Assembly (NCBI GenBank): GCA_020746105.1
Contig: CM036617.1
Location: 140,891,845 to 140,955,844, forward strand
Length of the DNA: 64,000 bases
From: Trogon surrucura
Lineage: Eukaryota; Chordata; Aves; Trogoniformes; Trogonidae
Direction of reading: 5' to 3'
Shown: one piece after another, positions 51,101-56,100 of the stretch
Layout: the number at the start of each line of letters is the position of its first letter
Position numbering within the stretch: position 1 is the stretch's first letter
Made by a program: the position numbers and the translations under genes
The notes under the pieces: generated by a model
What the model was told of the DNA's origin: nothing
The model's database searches: none
Seen by the model: only the letters and a program-made list of their open reading frames with translations

Positions 51101-54100
51101 GAATTATATAGAAGACCTTTAAGATCCTGAGTCCAATCATTAGCCTAACACTGACAAGTCCTCAACTAGACCATATCCCTAAACACTGTGTCTACATGAC
51201 TCACAGGGACTCTGCCACTGCCCTGGGCAACCCGTTCCAGTGCCCAATAATCCTTTCAGTAAAGAAATTCTTCCTAATATCCAATTTAAACTTCCCTTGG
51301 CACAACTTGAGGCCATTTCCTCTTGTGCTGTTGTTTGTTACTTGCTTGAACAGACTGATCGCCACCTCTCCACAGCCTCTTTTCAGGTAGCTGTAGAGAG
51401 CAGTAACATCTTCCCTGAGCCTCCTTTTCTCCAGGCGAAACAACCCCAGTTCCCTCAGCCACTCCTCCTAAGACTTGTATTCTAGACCCTGTCCCTGGAA
51501 TACAGCTGGGGTATTCTTACTTTGTAACAGGACAATAACCAATGTATTCGGAGGCTGTTTTGATGCTATTGAAAGCAATTTATTGAGTAACTTAGAGCAA
51601 GACCTGTACCTTCATATATCTGTGTGAGGAAAAAAATTATGAAAATACAGCTTTAGGACTTGGACCCTGTACCACTGTGTTGTTTTCAAGGAGCACAGGA
51701 AGGAGCAAAGAATGAATATAATTGTAGTTCTTAATTACTAGACGCTATTGTCAATTGTTTCAAGTGTGTTTTTCGATTATATGGATTCACAAATATTACA
51801 CTGTTGGTAAGTAAACATCTCTTTGTTCTGGAACAGACAAGGCAAGAATAGTTACTGTGACCTATGTCTGAGCCTTTTCAAGGCTACTTGCAGTTTACAT
51901 ACCACACCTTGTGTGGAAACATCTTGCATCCACAGCCCATTTTTTGAGCAATATGTGGTGTTCCAAATTATGCCATACGCTCTTAAGGTAGTTTCAGTAA
52001 GTGTTGGATTGTCATTATAAGCACCCATCAATGTAGTCTGTGAGAACAAAATAGTTCTCTGTCTGAATAAATAATATGCAAATAAAATTGTGTGTCTCGT
52101 ACCTAACCAAAAGGCTGCATCTATGATTCCAATTCTATTTACCCAAGAATAATGTAAATTCTCGCAGCCAAAGTTCATTTGACCACAGAACTTTACAGAA
52201 TTCCTGCGGATAACAAATTGGTGTCTTGGAGGCAGTGTTTGTGTCTTTAAAGTGGGACGCTCCTACTGAATAAACTCAAAGAAAACATTTATACAGAAAT
52301 AATTTTCTCAGCTAGTAATTTTCTGCATTTCTGCTTTTGGAAGCTACTGTGTTTTTGTTAAAATTTTATCCTTTATGGCTCTGTTTTGGTTTCCTCATGA
52401 TTTTTCAGGGCACATATAACACTATTTGACTGTAGAAAAGAGATTATTATAGTATAATATGTTATTGTTATTGTAGAAAGTTGTCCTCGTTTTATACACA
52501 TTCATTTCTGGCAGTTTAGAAGACCTGCAAAGAATCTGAGGTGTGGAGAGTTCCTGTCCTCTGTTTAGATTGTCATTTTATGTTCTTATGGTATCCTTCA
52601 TGAGTCATTTTCAGAAATACAATTTTCATTTTCAGGAAGCGCTGGTTACAATTCGTCTTCTTGATGTTCTTTGTGAAATTACATCAAAAAACGGACAGCT
52701 AGAACATCTACAGGCTTTGCCTGGTTTGCTTGAAACAGCCATTGGTGAGTTGAAAAGCCACAAGGTTTATTAACTGTTGGCTTGGTCCAAATCGTGTTGC
52801 TCTGTGAATGAAAATGTGTTTTTCACAACTGGTGGTAATCATGATCCTGACCTTTTAATAAAATAAGTAGGAGATTGAGTTAATCTACATTTTCAAATAT
52901 TTGATTTGTTTCTGGAATTTTTCTGCTTCTCTACTTGCTCTGTTGGCTCCTATTACCCAACAGAGCCTTAATTCAGCTGTCAGCAATGTGCTATTTATTC
53001 AGCAAGAGTTGTGCAAGGGACAGCTGCTTCCTATATTCCTTCATTGGCTGAATGTGCGTGGAAGAATTTCCTCAAGAAGTAGAAAACGGACTTTTCCATG
53101 CCTGTTCCCAAAATTCCTGAAAACTGAAACTGAGTATAATTCCAATGTTCTTAACCAAATTCGGTGACTTTCAAAGGTCAGTTTGAAAGAAGCTTTCTTC
53201 TGCTAAGAAACAACAACTGAAAGGCTGTATAGAAACAAAATTAATCCATGATGGTCAAGAGAGAGAAGGAGGGGGAAGTATACCTATAGTGACTTGTGCC
53301 TTCCTAAATCTTAGCACTTTCTGAGACCTTATGCCACCATTTTCTGAGAAAATTGTAAAGTTTATGGATTTTAAAGAGGCTAAAAAAAAAGACTGGAAAA
53401 GCTCACTATTAGCTATGACTATTCTGAGGTGTGCAGAGGGTCCTTGTTGTAAAACAAACAAACAAAACCCACAAGACAAACAAAGAGCCAACTAAACCTC
53501 TATCTTTTATTGCAAGTTCGTAGCTTTATTGCTTACACGGAGTTGACTAACAACAAGATCTGGGGTGTGTGTGTGTTTTGAAGAAACTCAGTTGTGCATT
53601 GTCTCACCTCAATGCTTGTCTGAGTCTTTCAGTTTAAACATGAATTCAAGGAGCTGCAGATCAATTAAGTTTAGAAGCCAGCAGGCTAATCCTGCTTTCT
53701 CCTGCTGTGCTCAGACTGACTTTTCTCTGCAGCTGTTTCCACACTAATGAAACGGGCGCGGGCCTAGAACATTGCTACCGCGTGCGTCCTACGTGTTTCC
53801 CACATGCCCTCAGCCAACAGGAATTTATCCCCTCTTAGACTTTTCTCGTTAAGACTGCCTTTTGGCTACAAGACCCCTTTAATCCTGGATTAGCGAAAAA
53901 GGGCGAAAAACTGCATTGATGATGTGTTATATCACCTTCAGTGTTCAGTTCTGAAGATCAGGAGAATTAAGGATAGGTAGCACAAAAGATTTTCATCTGA
54001 TAGAGCTTTCAATGAAGCAGTGCTCCACTTCAGGTTATGTCATGAGAAATTTCCACTTGGAAATTACTCAGAGATTGAATGAAAGATCTGAAAAAATATT

Positions 54101-56100
54101 TGAATGATCTTCTAAGTATCAGCGGAATGTGCTTTGCTATTTTCAGTAATTGTTGGATTAAATTAGACTGCGATACTGCAGTGTTTAAAATGTCTTTAGC
54201 ACTGTTCATAGCTTGATTGCACAACATTTAGGGAATATCACCAGGGAGGTAAATTGTCCTTTGGATCGAGGGGCATTTTGGAAGAATTGCTTGTCGGGAT
54301 AATGAGAGAATGGCAGACTGAGGCAATGAGAGAATGGCAGACTTTAGCTGAGAGAATGGGTGACGTTCTGGGAGCTGTTGTGTTGATGTGCAGTGTTTGA
54401 GAGGAGCACTGTTCTCTCTGGGCTGGCATCATGCATGGAAGGTGACTGTTTCTCTTCCACCTTTTCTTGTATTTCTCTTTCCAGGGAGCAGCACTGCTCC
54501 TTGCTGTTTTGTCCACACTGTAATAAAATTTGAAGAGTTCTATTTACTTTTTTTGTGGGTTTTTTTTTTGTTTTGTTTTAGTTTTTGGTTTTAATCCTTT
54601 CATTCAGGGGTCCCTGTTAAGGGCAGGCAGAATTTCCTCTTAGGTGTTTGTGTATGGGAAAATACTAACATTATAAGGCAGCGAGGCACTGGGATTTGAA
54701 TGCCATGAGAAGGATGTGAGATACTGCTGATTTCTATGAATTTACGAAAGCAGAAAAAATTCACGTGAAAGCAGATTGTGTTAAAAGCTGTTTATGATGA
54801 CGTTTTTTAGGGGCAATCAGGATATTGATTGTTTTTCCCCTAGGTCAAAATACAAACAAATAAAAGTGGTAGCTGTCGTATGGGAGTCTTGCGGTCCCTA
54901 TTGTAGTTTCACATTAAAAAAAATACCAAAAATGTAGTTAAATTATTATCAGCACAGAAATATTTTGACCTATGACGTTTCTTTCAATTTCAATGAATTT
55001 CGACCCAGGAAATCTAGTGCCCATCCCACAACGGACGCTGTCACATCTAGAGCAGAAGGAGCATAGGACTCAGTTACTGCCCTTTGCTATAACCTGGTTT
55101 TGCCGTGTCTTTATTGTTACAGTGTAAATTGCCTGAAGCCTCTTGGGGAGGATGGCATGCCAGGGCATTGTATTAATATTGCAGGTTGCTTAGAGGAGAA
55201 ATACTTCTTAATTGTAAATATAGGCACAGCTTTAAGTGAATTGGATTCTCAGCTATATGAGCTCTCAGGTGTTCATGATTGCAACTTTTCTTCTGGGTGT
55301 GGTCCCTTTGTGGAATGTGATTTTCACAGATTTCTGTTTCCCTTCTCCCTGATTTCTCTCTGGAGCAGTACAGGAAAAATTCTGCTTGCTGTAAACTAAC
55401 ATTTTACCATACAGGAACATTAGTATTTCTTAGTTGACAATATTACAGCACAGAAGGATTTGCAAGGATTTGTCAAGGTGCTAGAAGTACTCAAAATATT
55501 GTCTTATACTGGAGGTACGAACAGACTTGAAGAAAAAAAATCTGTGATGACTATGTGTTGTTGTGACAATTTTGAACTAAAGGAAGTTTTCTAAAAAAAA
55601 ATTCTGTTAGCACTATATTTGCAGTGCCAGAATCATCAACAGCCTACAAATTCTGACTCTTCAAGTAGAAACGGATAGCATCAGTCTTCAGACTTCATGT
55701 CTGAATTACGTAAGTGTGTGAAAAGGACACAAAGATGCCTTCTGACCTTGGGATGGCCTTTTATGATTTTATAGCACAAATTAGGAAAACTTTGACACTT
55801 CTTTAGATATATTGCTGACTGTCTGAAATTATGTTGATTGACCTTGAACCTAAGAATTGGTAGTAAAGCTCTGTGCAAAGTGATAATAATTTTCATGTGG
55901 TAATTAATTAAAATATTCTTGTTTCTGTAGATACCCTGAGATTGACTCATCTCGCTGGGAAACAGGCTGTAAATATTTTCACTGCCACACATGCTATGAC
56001 AGGGCAGGAAGAAATTTCACATCCAGCTGTGGGTTTTAAATCTCATCTCATTCGTTTGATTGGAAATTTGTGTTACAAAAATAAGGAAAATCAAGACAAG
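1..56100 (+). CDS. ATXN10: ATXN10 (ataxin-10), partial gene; join of eight exons, both ends outside window
   Basis: The coding sequence is the join of 1-132, 2890-2972, 29000-29096, 30036-30200, 40962-41042, 46657-46822, 52636-52744 and 55931-56100 (1003 nt, about 334 codons, open throughout). The spliced product matches vertebrate ataxin-10 along its whole visible length, e.g. [29 protein letters not shown] and [18 protein letters not shown]. Family knowledge: ataxin-10 is a cytoplasmic armadillo-like helical repeat protein of about 475 residues in human. It is reported to self-associate, to bind O-GlcNAc transferase and G-protein beta 2, to promote neurite outgrowth, and to be phosphorylated by mitotic kinases and act in cytokinesis. 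Missing here are the N-terminus (exon 1 and perhaps the start of exon 2) and the part after NKENQDK, which holds most of the C-terminal Atx10 homology domain. I see no disabling change, so a functional gene is likely. Confidence 0.97.
133..2889 (+). other. ATXN10: ATXN10 intron 2
   Basis: This 2757-bp intron starts gtatag and ends in a pyrimidine-rich run (T and C tracts at about 2862-2877) followed by aataatag. Apart from a degraded CR1 tail at about 2223-2345 I see only T-rich tracts (for example near 449-461) and A-rich patches (about 746-790). The open frame of 109 codons at 2036-2365 has no recognisable similarity and its last third lies in the CR1 tail, so I do not call it a gene. Confidence 0.9.
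2223..2345 (+). mobile_element. CR1 LINE, degraded 3' tail (sense to ATXN10)
   Basis: The + strand reads as the 3' untranslated end of a bird CR1 element: CAGGTTGGATGGAGCTTT, then GATGTCCCTGCCCATGG, then a GGT..AGGTGATCT stretch, ending in a decayed CTATGATTCC tail. This is the order seen in the CR1 3' ends elsewhere in this window (e.g. 47600-47782). Only about 120 bp survive, with many differences, so this is an old, 5'-truncated copy. The subfamily cannot be told. Confidence 0.8.
2890..2972 (+). CDS. ATXN10: ATXN10 exon 3
   Basis: This 83-nt exon has acceptor aataatag|G and donor ACTG|gtaaga (near consensus). Its first base completes the Arg codon opened by exon 2. It then encodes [17 protein letters not shown] followed by [10 protein letters not shown] and leaves one G for the next exon. 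The matching human segment is RNLDTIGVAV..LILLFRELRVEQESLLT, so the leucine-rich helix followed by a charged turn is kept while individual residues have drifted. It lies 2.8 kb after exon 2 and 26 kb before exon 4. Confidence 0.95.
4559..4996 (-). mobile_element. CR1 LINE, 3' fragment with ORF2 C-terminus
   Basis: Read on the minus strand, the element encodes the C-terminal end of CR1 ORF2 from about 4945 to 4652. It includes [33 protein letters not shown] and WNKLPRDVV, all hallmark CR1 strings that recur in the other copies here. The CR1 3' untranslated region follows and ends in ATTCTATGATTGTATGATTC-type repeats at 4559-4580. It is truncated at the 5' side near 4996, the usual result of incomplete target-primed reverse transcription. 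The roughly 97-codon frame is still open, so the copy is not among the oldest. Confidence 0.93.
7908..7940. repeat. Pyrimidine (T-rich) tract
   Basis: A run of T interrupted by a few C or G bases on the + strand (poly-A-like on the minus strand). It lies inside intron 3, far from a splice site. No target duplication or retrocopy is visible next to it, so it is read as simple sequence. Confidence 0.8.
9238..9273. repeat. T-rich tract next to a CR1 3' end
   Basis: Two T runs of about 15 and 20 bases separated by GCC, some 45 bases upstream of the 3' end of the minus-strand CR1 at 9319. CR1 elements end in short ATTCT-type repeats and not poly-A, so the tract is probably independent simple sequence. 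Confidence 0.8.
9319..12800 (-). mobile_element. CR1 LINE, long degenerate copy (endonuclease and RT remnants), interrupted by an LTR
   Basis: Minus-strand order, 5' to 3': an APE-type endonuclease remnant (12549-12277, with [14 protein letters not shown] and [13 protein letters not shown]), a linker at about 12270-12037, the LTR insertion 12031-11037, then reverse transcriptase pieces. These are 10843-10583 ([31 protein letters not shown]), 10701-10351 (a degraded FLDLCKTF motif A) and 10366-10085 ([14 protein letters not shown] and FTDN in place of the usual FADD). The 3' region ends at 9319. Several frameshifts and stops separate the pieces, so it is dead. The endonuclease frame runs straight from GSLGC into ITSSKLRSD, which lacks the usual SDH catalytic block; I infer an internal deletion near 12350. 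Without the LTR it spans about 2.5 kb, so it is 5'-truncated compared with a full CR1 of about 4.5 kb. Confidence 0.92.
11037..12031 (-). mobile_element. Solo LTR (probably avian ERVL-type) nested in the CR1
   Basis: A 995-bp block breaks the antisense CR1 between TTTCCCTAGTCTTCCT and CTTAACATCAATGTACC, two pieces that adjoin in CR1. It starts TG (TGTCATGGTTCAAGCCGACT, 11037) and ends CA (12031). It is flanked by a nearly matching 5-bp duplication, ttcct (11032-11036) and ttcat (12032-12036). The edge TGTCATGGTT.AAGCC and an ATTAAA signal on the minus strand at 11245-11240 followed by a CTGTTTTTCTCC stretch agree with my memory of the 3' end of a common avian ERVL-type LTR, which sets the orientation as minus. 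No gag, pol or env sequence is present, so it is a solo LTR left by recombination. The 121- and 115-codon + frames inside it look like chance. The family name is inferred; the LTR structure is visible. Confidence 0.78.
14363..14570 (-). mobile_element. CR1 LINE, short 3' fragment
   Basis: The antisense CR1 3' end begins ATCATAGAATGGCCTAGACT at 14363 and runs through GGAAAGGATCTTAGAGATCA and the CCAGGGAGGGGGCATCC block. Similarity stops near GGAAGAATTTTTTCTT at about 14570. About 200 bp remain. It closely resembles the copy at 4559-4996, so the two probably belong to the same subfamily. Confidence 0.9.
18067..18087. repeat. (CTTC)n microsatellite
   Basis: About five uninterrupted TTCC/CTTC units on the + strand in intron 3. 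It is short and pure enough to be polymorphic. Confidence 0.9.
21559..21590. repeat. A-rich tract
   Basis: A run of about 19 A, one G, then about 8 A, preceded by CCCCACCCACCCCTCC. The preceding 150 bases have no recognisable gene similarity, so I do not treat it as a processed-gene tail. Confidence 0.85.
21901..21990. repeat. 45-bp tandem duplication (two copies)
   Basis: Units 21901-21945 and 21946-21990 are the same except for one internal change (CAAGGATT versus CAAAGATT) and the last base. Each unit starts TAGTGCTTAAAATCTTTG. It is a local duplication in intron 3 with no coding content. Confidence 0.95.
23631..24150 (-). mobile_element. CR1 LINE, 3' fragment with ORF2 C-terminal remnant
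   Basis: The minus strand carries ORF2 C-terminal strings at 23974-23726 ([48 protein letters not shown]). Just upstream are pieces of the region before them: [17 protein letters not shown] at about 24140-24085. The 3' end at 23631 reads ATAGAATCACAACATGATTT on the + strand. A frame break lies between the two pieces. The CR1 match fades near 24150; the stretch 24150-24210 is uncertain. Confidence 0.9.
24730..27010 (-). mobile_element. CR1 LINE, 2.3-kb copy with well-preserved reverse transcriptase
   Basis: Minus-strand order: a linker (26981-26718, [14 protein letters not shown]), RT N-terminal region (26639-26064, [40 protein letters not shown]), RT core (26060-25413, [14 protein letters not shown] about residues 53-66, [10 protein letters not shown]), the FADD motif codons at about 25650-25628, then the RT thumb and C-terminus (25482-25261 and 25206-24838, [25 protein letters not shown]). 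The element ends near 24730 with the CR1 3' repeat. It is non-functional: 5'-truncated at about 27010, one lost base near 25660 that puts FADD out of frame, and stops near 25264 and 25208. So few defects over 2 kb point to a fairly recent insertion compared with the other copies here. Confidence 0.95.
24789..24828. repeat. 20-bp tandem duplication in the CR1 3' region
   Basis: Two perfect copies of ACCATTAACCCTACACTACA (24789-24808 and 24809-24828) within the 3' untranslated part of the minus-strand CR1. The related copy at 51091-51490 has only one such unit (ATTAGCCTAACACTGACAAG), so the duplication is specific to this copy or its subfamily. Confidence 0.95.
29000..29096 (+). CDS. ATXN10: ATXN10 exon 4
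   Basis: This 97-nt exon has acceptor tttcttttcag|CT and donor TTCTT|gtaagc. The G left by exon 3 plus CT gives Ala. It then reads [19 protein letters not shown], followed by [12 protein letters not shown] and two bases of a Leu codon. [12 protein letters not shown] is nearly the same as in mammals and resembles the third helix of an armadillo repeat (L..LGN.A..N...Q). The Trp and the FP.LF motif that follow are also conserved in the family. The intron behind it is short (939 bp), so exons 4 and 5 sit close together. Confidence 0.97.
29097..30035 (+). other. ATXN10: ATXN10 intron 4
   Basis: A 939-bp intron (gtaagc to tctcttgaag) with a good pyrimidine tract (CTCCTAACTCCTTATTTTCTCT) before the acceptor. 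No repeat or recognisable element was seen. It is the shortest intron in the window. Confidence 0.9.
30036..30200 (+). CDS. ATXN10: ATXN10 exon 5
   Basis: This 165-nt exon has acceptor cttgaag|G and donor TGGTC|gtatgt. The first G completes the Leu codon. The protein runs [40 protein letters not shown] and [14 protein letters not shown], ending with the first two bases of a Ser codon. The KVVAY..M.LFT.LN.ERV.EL pattern matches mammalian ataxin-10 (KKIVAYSSMILFTSLN). Two amphipathic helices are separated by a DPGN turn. Unlike human, the segment has two adjacent cysteines (YCCM). Exon 6 follows 10.8 kb downstream. Confidence 0.97.
31851..31930. repeat. Imperfect inverted repeat (possible hairpin)
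   Basis: Arm 1 (31851-31875) contains GGAAGCTAGCTAGCTC and arm 2 (31907-31930) contains GAGCTAGCTACTTCC. The arms pair over about 22 of 25 positions with one bulged base, leaving a 31-base loop. It lies in intron 5. I know of no named small RNA here, so I list only the structure. Confidence 0.75.
33931..33954. repeat. 12-bp tandem repeat (two copies)
   Basis: GTTATGGGATGG followed by GTTATGGGATGT, in intron 5. Confidence 0.9.
36882..36954. repeat. T-rich low-complexity stretch
   Basis: About 70 bases of T runs separated by single AC, GAC or C interruptions on the + strand. It lies 4 kb before exon 6, so it is not that exon's splice tract. Confidence 0.85.
40962..41042 (+). CDS. ATXN10: ATXN10 exon 6
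   Basis: This 81-nt exon is the shortest in the window. Its acceptor is a T15 run plus ctatag|G, and its donor is GAAAG|gtaacc, the least consensus-like of the eight. The first G completes Ser. It then reads [26 protein letters not shown] and two bases of an Arg codon. FLI.TD..LK.PELV.A...KL.NQER is conserved in mammalian ataxin-10. The weak donor is offset by a very strong pyrimidine tract at the acceptor. Confidence 0.97.
42740..42860. promoter_or_regulatory. Candidate regulatory islet: clustered CpGs with an AP-1/Maf-like site
   Basis: Seven CpGs fall in about 75 bases (42740-42814, e.g. ACGAGACGAGG and GCCGCGTTGG) in an intron otherwise poor in CpG. They are followed by GGCTGACTGAGTCATAT (42831-42847), which contains a perfect TGAGTCA AP-1 core. 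No promoter elements or gene start are visible. This is inference from composition and one motif. Confidence 0.3.
43092..43124. repeat. Short direct duplication (18-bp period)
   Basis: TATTTGCACTATTCA occurs at 43092-43106 and again at 43110-43124, separated by CAG, in intron 6. Confidence 0.9.
45785..45900. promoter_or_regulatory. Candidate regulatory islet with E-box
   Basis: CpG-containing strings (CTCTCGAATTC, AACGAGCGC, TTACGGCGGGGC) lie next to a palindromic CACGTG E-box (45851-45856) and GCTCCGC. The sequence is richer and less repetitive than the surrounding intron 6. A TGAGTCA site lies downstream at about 46051. There is no direct evidence of function. Confidence 0.28.
46657..46822 (+). 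CDS. ATXN10: ATXN10 exon 7
   Basis: This 166-nt exon has acceptor gattctag|A and donor GATGAG|gtatgg. The first A completes the Arg codon left by exon 6. It then encodes [40 protein letters not shown] and [15 protein letters not shown], ending exactly on a codon. The family pattern ERVTLLDLMIAKI...F.RHAE.IA..F...C..VLKLAS is easy to recognise. The exon closes in an acidic, probably flexible linker (AEDGEDE), as in mammals. Reading on past the exon stays open for about 56 codons into the intron, but the exon match ends at the GT. Confidence 0.98.
47155..47527 (+). mobile_element. CR1 LINE, 3' fragment (sense), first of a joined pair
   Basis: The + strand encodes the CR1 ORF2 C-terminus from about 47161: [62 protein letters not shown]. 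The 3' untranslated stretch CCTGCTCTGGCAGGGGGCTT and GGACTAGGTGATCTC follows, and the copy ends in ATTCTATGATTCTATGA. The ORF2 end stays open to 47488. The wording of the tail (GCCCTAGG.GATCCTGCTCTGG) differs from the other CR1 copies here, so it belongs to another subfamily. It is truncated at the 5' side near 47155. Confidence 0.93.
47528..47782 (+). mobile_element. CR1 LINE, 3' fragment (sense), second of a joined pair
   Basis: It begins directly after the ATTCTATGATTCTATGA tail of the preceding copy with AGGGGAAATGAATTTAAATT and GTTTAGACTGGATCTTAGGA (CR1 ORF2 C-terminus). It continues GGCCAGGTTGGATGAGGCCT and CATCCCTGCCTGTGG, ending CCGTTCTATGAG. The subfamily resembles the copies at 4559-4996 and 14363-14570 and is not that of its immediate neighbour. 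The coding part carries stops. Confidence 0.93.
49116..49147. repeat. A-rich simple sequence
   Basis: A run of about 12 A followed by CCAAACAAAAACCAAAC units on the + strand, in intron 7. Confidence 0.8.
51091..51490 (-). mobile_element. CR1 LINE, 3' fragment with ORF2 C-terminus
   Basis: The minus strand from 51443 to 51201 encodes [59 protein letters not shown], the CR1 ORF2 C-terminus. The 3' untranslated part (51200-51091) reads AACACTGACAAGTCCTCAAC and GACCATATCCCTAAACACTG on the + strand, the tail type also seen in the 24730-27010 copy. It is truncated near 51490. Confidence 0.93.
52636..52744 (+). CDS. ATXN10: ATXN10 exon 8
   Basis: This 109-nt exon has acceptor cattttcag|G and donor CATTG|gtgagt (strong). 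It starts in phase 0 after exon 7 and encodes [20 protein letters not shown] and [16 protein letters not shown], leaving one [17 protein letters not shown]...L..LQ.FPGLLE..I is the mammalian counterpart, so the stretch [10 protein letters not shown] is almost invariant. Leu and Ile fall at helix spacing, fitting an armadillo-like repeat. Confidence 0.98.
53752..53793. promoter_or_regulatory. CpG-dense spot in intron 8 (candidate regulatory)
   Basis: Seven CpGs in about 42 bases (AACGGGCGCGGGCC and ACCGCGTGCGTCCTACGTG) inside an A+T-rich intron. This is too short to be a CpG island by usual rules. No transcription start, TATA box or open frame is associated with it. Function is a guess based on composition. 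Confidence 0.28.
54301..54359. repeat. 24-bp tandem repeat (about 2.5 copies)
   Basis: AATGAGAGAATGGCAGACT occurs at 54301-54319 and again at 54325-54343. A partial third unit (TGAGAGAATGG) starts at 54349. The spacing is 24 bases throughout. Confidence 0.92.
55931..56100 (+). CDS. ATXN10: ATXN10 exon 9 (start of the Atx10 C-terminal homology domain)
   Basis: This 170-nt exon has acceptor gtttctgtag|AT and donor GACAAG|gtaagt (strong consensus). The G from exon 8 plus AT gives Asp. It then reads [38 protein letters not shown] and [18 protein letters not shown], ending on a codon. [22 protein letters not shown] is nearly the same as in mammals and opens the C-terminal domain known as Atx10 homology/association. 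The middle part ([15 protein letters not shown]) is divergent, as in other species pairs. The following exons (the family continues V.ELDGIPLIL...) are not in the window. Confidence 0.98.

Larger units (their letters stand above)
46823..52635 (+). other. ATXN10: ATXN10 intron 7
   Basis: A 5813-bp intron (gtatgg to tttcattttcag). It contains two sense CR1 tails joined end to end at about 47155-47782, one antisense CR1 at 51091-51490 and an A-rich patch at 49116-49147. The remaining stretches (47790-51080 and 51490-52630) hold no recognised gene. Confidence 0.9.
52745..55930 (+). other. ATXN10: ATXN10 intron 8
   Basis: A 3186-bp intron (gtgagt to gtttctgtag). No clear transposable element was seen. 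It holds a CpG-dense spot at about 53752-53793, a 24-bp-period repeat at 54301-54359 and T-rich runs near 54548-54595. Antisense and sense open frames of up to about 100 codons are present but match nothing I know. Confidence 0.9.

Noticed and set aside
55681..55992. 103-codon open frame antisense to the start of exon 9
   Set aside because: A shadow of the exon and flanking intron; the + strand is clearly the coding one.
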